Of a stretch of DNA of 64,000 nucleotides, positions 63,308-64,000 are shown piece by piece. Under the pieces are notes generated by a model. That model was given only the letters and a program-made list of their open reading frames with translations. It was not told the DNA's origin and did no database searches. Both the position numbers and the translations under genes were made by a program. Each line of letters starts with the position of its first letter. The first letter of the stretch is position 1. Source of the stretch: Pyxicephalus adspersus (Eukaryota; Chordata; Amphibia; Anura; Pyxicephalidae); contig NC_092859.1 in the NCBI RefSeq assembly GCF_032062135.1, forward strand, positions 106,317,547-106,381,546. The letters run 5' to 3'.

Positions 63308-64000
63308 TTAAAAGTTTTACAGTTTCTTTGATACATTTTTCTGCAATTCTTACTTGTTTCCCTTTGACGGACCATTTCAGTAATGTTTTAGGTTAATTTT
63401 AAATAAATCTGCCTGGTGGAATCTATGTCTGCCTTCTAAAACTAAATCTGTTACTAGTTCCTGTGGTTGGGTTACCGAGTTAAGTCTCTCTTCTGCCTAT
63501 TGCTTCTTGCATTGTATTTCAAGTGGCAGCACCAGAGTCGTTATGGTTCTCAATGAGAATGACATATTAAACCCAGCTCCAAGGTTCAAGATAATTATTA
63601 GTCCAAGATTGCACAAAATAGACATATCACAAATTGTGCCCATTATAGAGACGGGTGCAAGTGAATAAATATTTTAGTAATGACAGTATTTAGGGTTTAT
63701 CTTTTATAATGGTGGCAGGTGTTCTTTAGGCATCCAAATTATGAATGAAAGCAATGAGAATCTGCAATCTATATTAATAAACGTATTTGTAAGTTATGCT
63801 GTGCTTAGTGTGACTTAACACCAATGAAGAAAACCTTGCACTGTATGCATGTTTCTTTGGTTCTATGAAAACAGTGTATTGGGTTGTTCATAAACAGATC
63901 AAATCTCTCCCAGAATGACTTGCTGAAAGGTGCCTGCCCATTACTCAATTCCTCACACTGCTGGAGCCATCAGTGCCCTTCTCCCTCTATCAGCTGATAA

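Larger units (their letters stand above)
1..64000 (-). other. SEMA3A: SEMA3A gene, internal part (coding exons 2-6 with introns)
   Basis: Five exons on the minus strand, in order of decreasing coordinate, encode a continuous stretch of class 3 semaphorin that matches SEMA3A better than the paralogues SEMA3C, 3D or 3E as I know them; for example [27 protein letters not shown] and GTGAFHP all follow the SEMA3A pattern. Exon lengths are 158, 63, 120, 94 and 120 bp, and the splice phases join without a frame break. SEMA3A is a secreted ligand that signals through neuropilin-1 and plexin-A receptors to repel growing axons and to guide vascular and neural crest cells. The signal-peptide exon and promoter lie above 64000; the rest of the sema domain, the PSI domain, the Ig domain and the basic tail lie below position 1. 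No other protein-coding gene was found, so the window appears to be wholly inside this gene. Confidence 0.95.
45341..64000 (-). other. SEMA3A intron 1, 3' part
   Basis: At least 18.66 kb of phase 1 intron upstream of exon 2. I searched the minus strand for the signal-peptide exon (expected to end near RLKLSYK) and did not find it. The intron contains a TA/GA microsatellite (48319), a long fold-back element (49068-49557), a SINE-like copy (50771-51117), an AAT microsatellite (52604), TTAA-type MITEs (53839, 62983), a C tract (54306), an L2/CR1-like end (55650) and a palindromic MITE (60858). The stretches 45341-48318, 51118-52603 and 55861-60857 hold AT-rich intronic sequence without a gene that I can see. 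Confidence 0.88.

Noticed and set aside
1..64000. CRISPR arrays, operons, phage or bacterial defence systems
   Set aside because: The window has spliced vertebrate exons and eukaryotic repeats throughout; tandem repeats present (29-bp and 20-bp units) have no spacers.

Overview
This window reads as vertebrate genomic DNA, and it fits a ranoid frog best. It is AT-rich and intron-dominated, with no prokaryotic-style gene packing. The dispersed repeats (TTAA-flanked miniature elements with ends such as AGCTGCGTACACAC, hAT-like elements, and a tRNA-like SINE whose tail contains GGCGCTATATAAAT) resemble families I associate with ranoid frogs. The frog assignment is inference from repeat style; no species can be named.

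One protein-coding gene is visible. It lies on the minus strand and is the 5' half of semaphorin-3A (SEMA3A), a secreted axon-guidance ligand. Five consecutive coding exons were located with correct splice sites and phases: coding exon 2 (45183-45340), exon 3 (39028-39090), exon 4 (23195-23314), exon 5 (8337-8430) and exon 6 (3875-3994). Together they encode about 185 residues at the start of the sema beta-propeller, equivalent to roughly residues 38-222 of the mammalian protein. Exon 1 (signal peptide and promoter) lies beyond 64000, and exons 7 onward lie before position 1. Everything else is intron: part of intron 6 (1-3874), intron 5 (3995-8336), intron 4 (8431-23194), intron 3 (23315-39027), intron 2 (39091-45182) and part of intron 1 (45341-64000).

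The introns hold many non-autonomous mobile elements. These include hAT-like elements (7593-7967, 11812-12119, 25417-25756 with an 8-bp target duplication, plus a duplicated pair near 13.4 and 17.9 kb), TTAA-flanked or palindromic MITEs (12959, 13705, 18364, 21762, 53839, 60858, 62983), a long fold-back element (49068-49557), fold-back elements near 0.9 and 35 kb, SINE-like copies (26077+, 27225+, 50771-), L2/CR1-like 3' ends (35231, 55650), a 29-bp minisatellite (27573) and microsatellites.

The most unusual structure is a 536-bp direct repeat (13211-13746 and 17675-18210, one mismatch). Its second copy stops exactly at a 153-base run of N, inside a palindromic element. This is either a very recent duplication or, more likely, an assembly artefact. 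I found no evidence for a new multi-gene system. The most interesting biology is how inverted repeat pairs flank SEMA3A exons and could shape RNA folding of the pre-mRNA.
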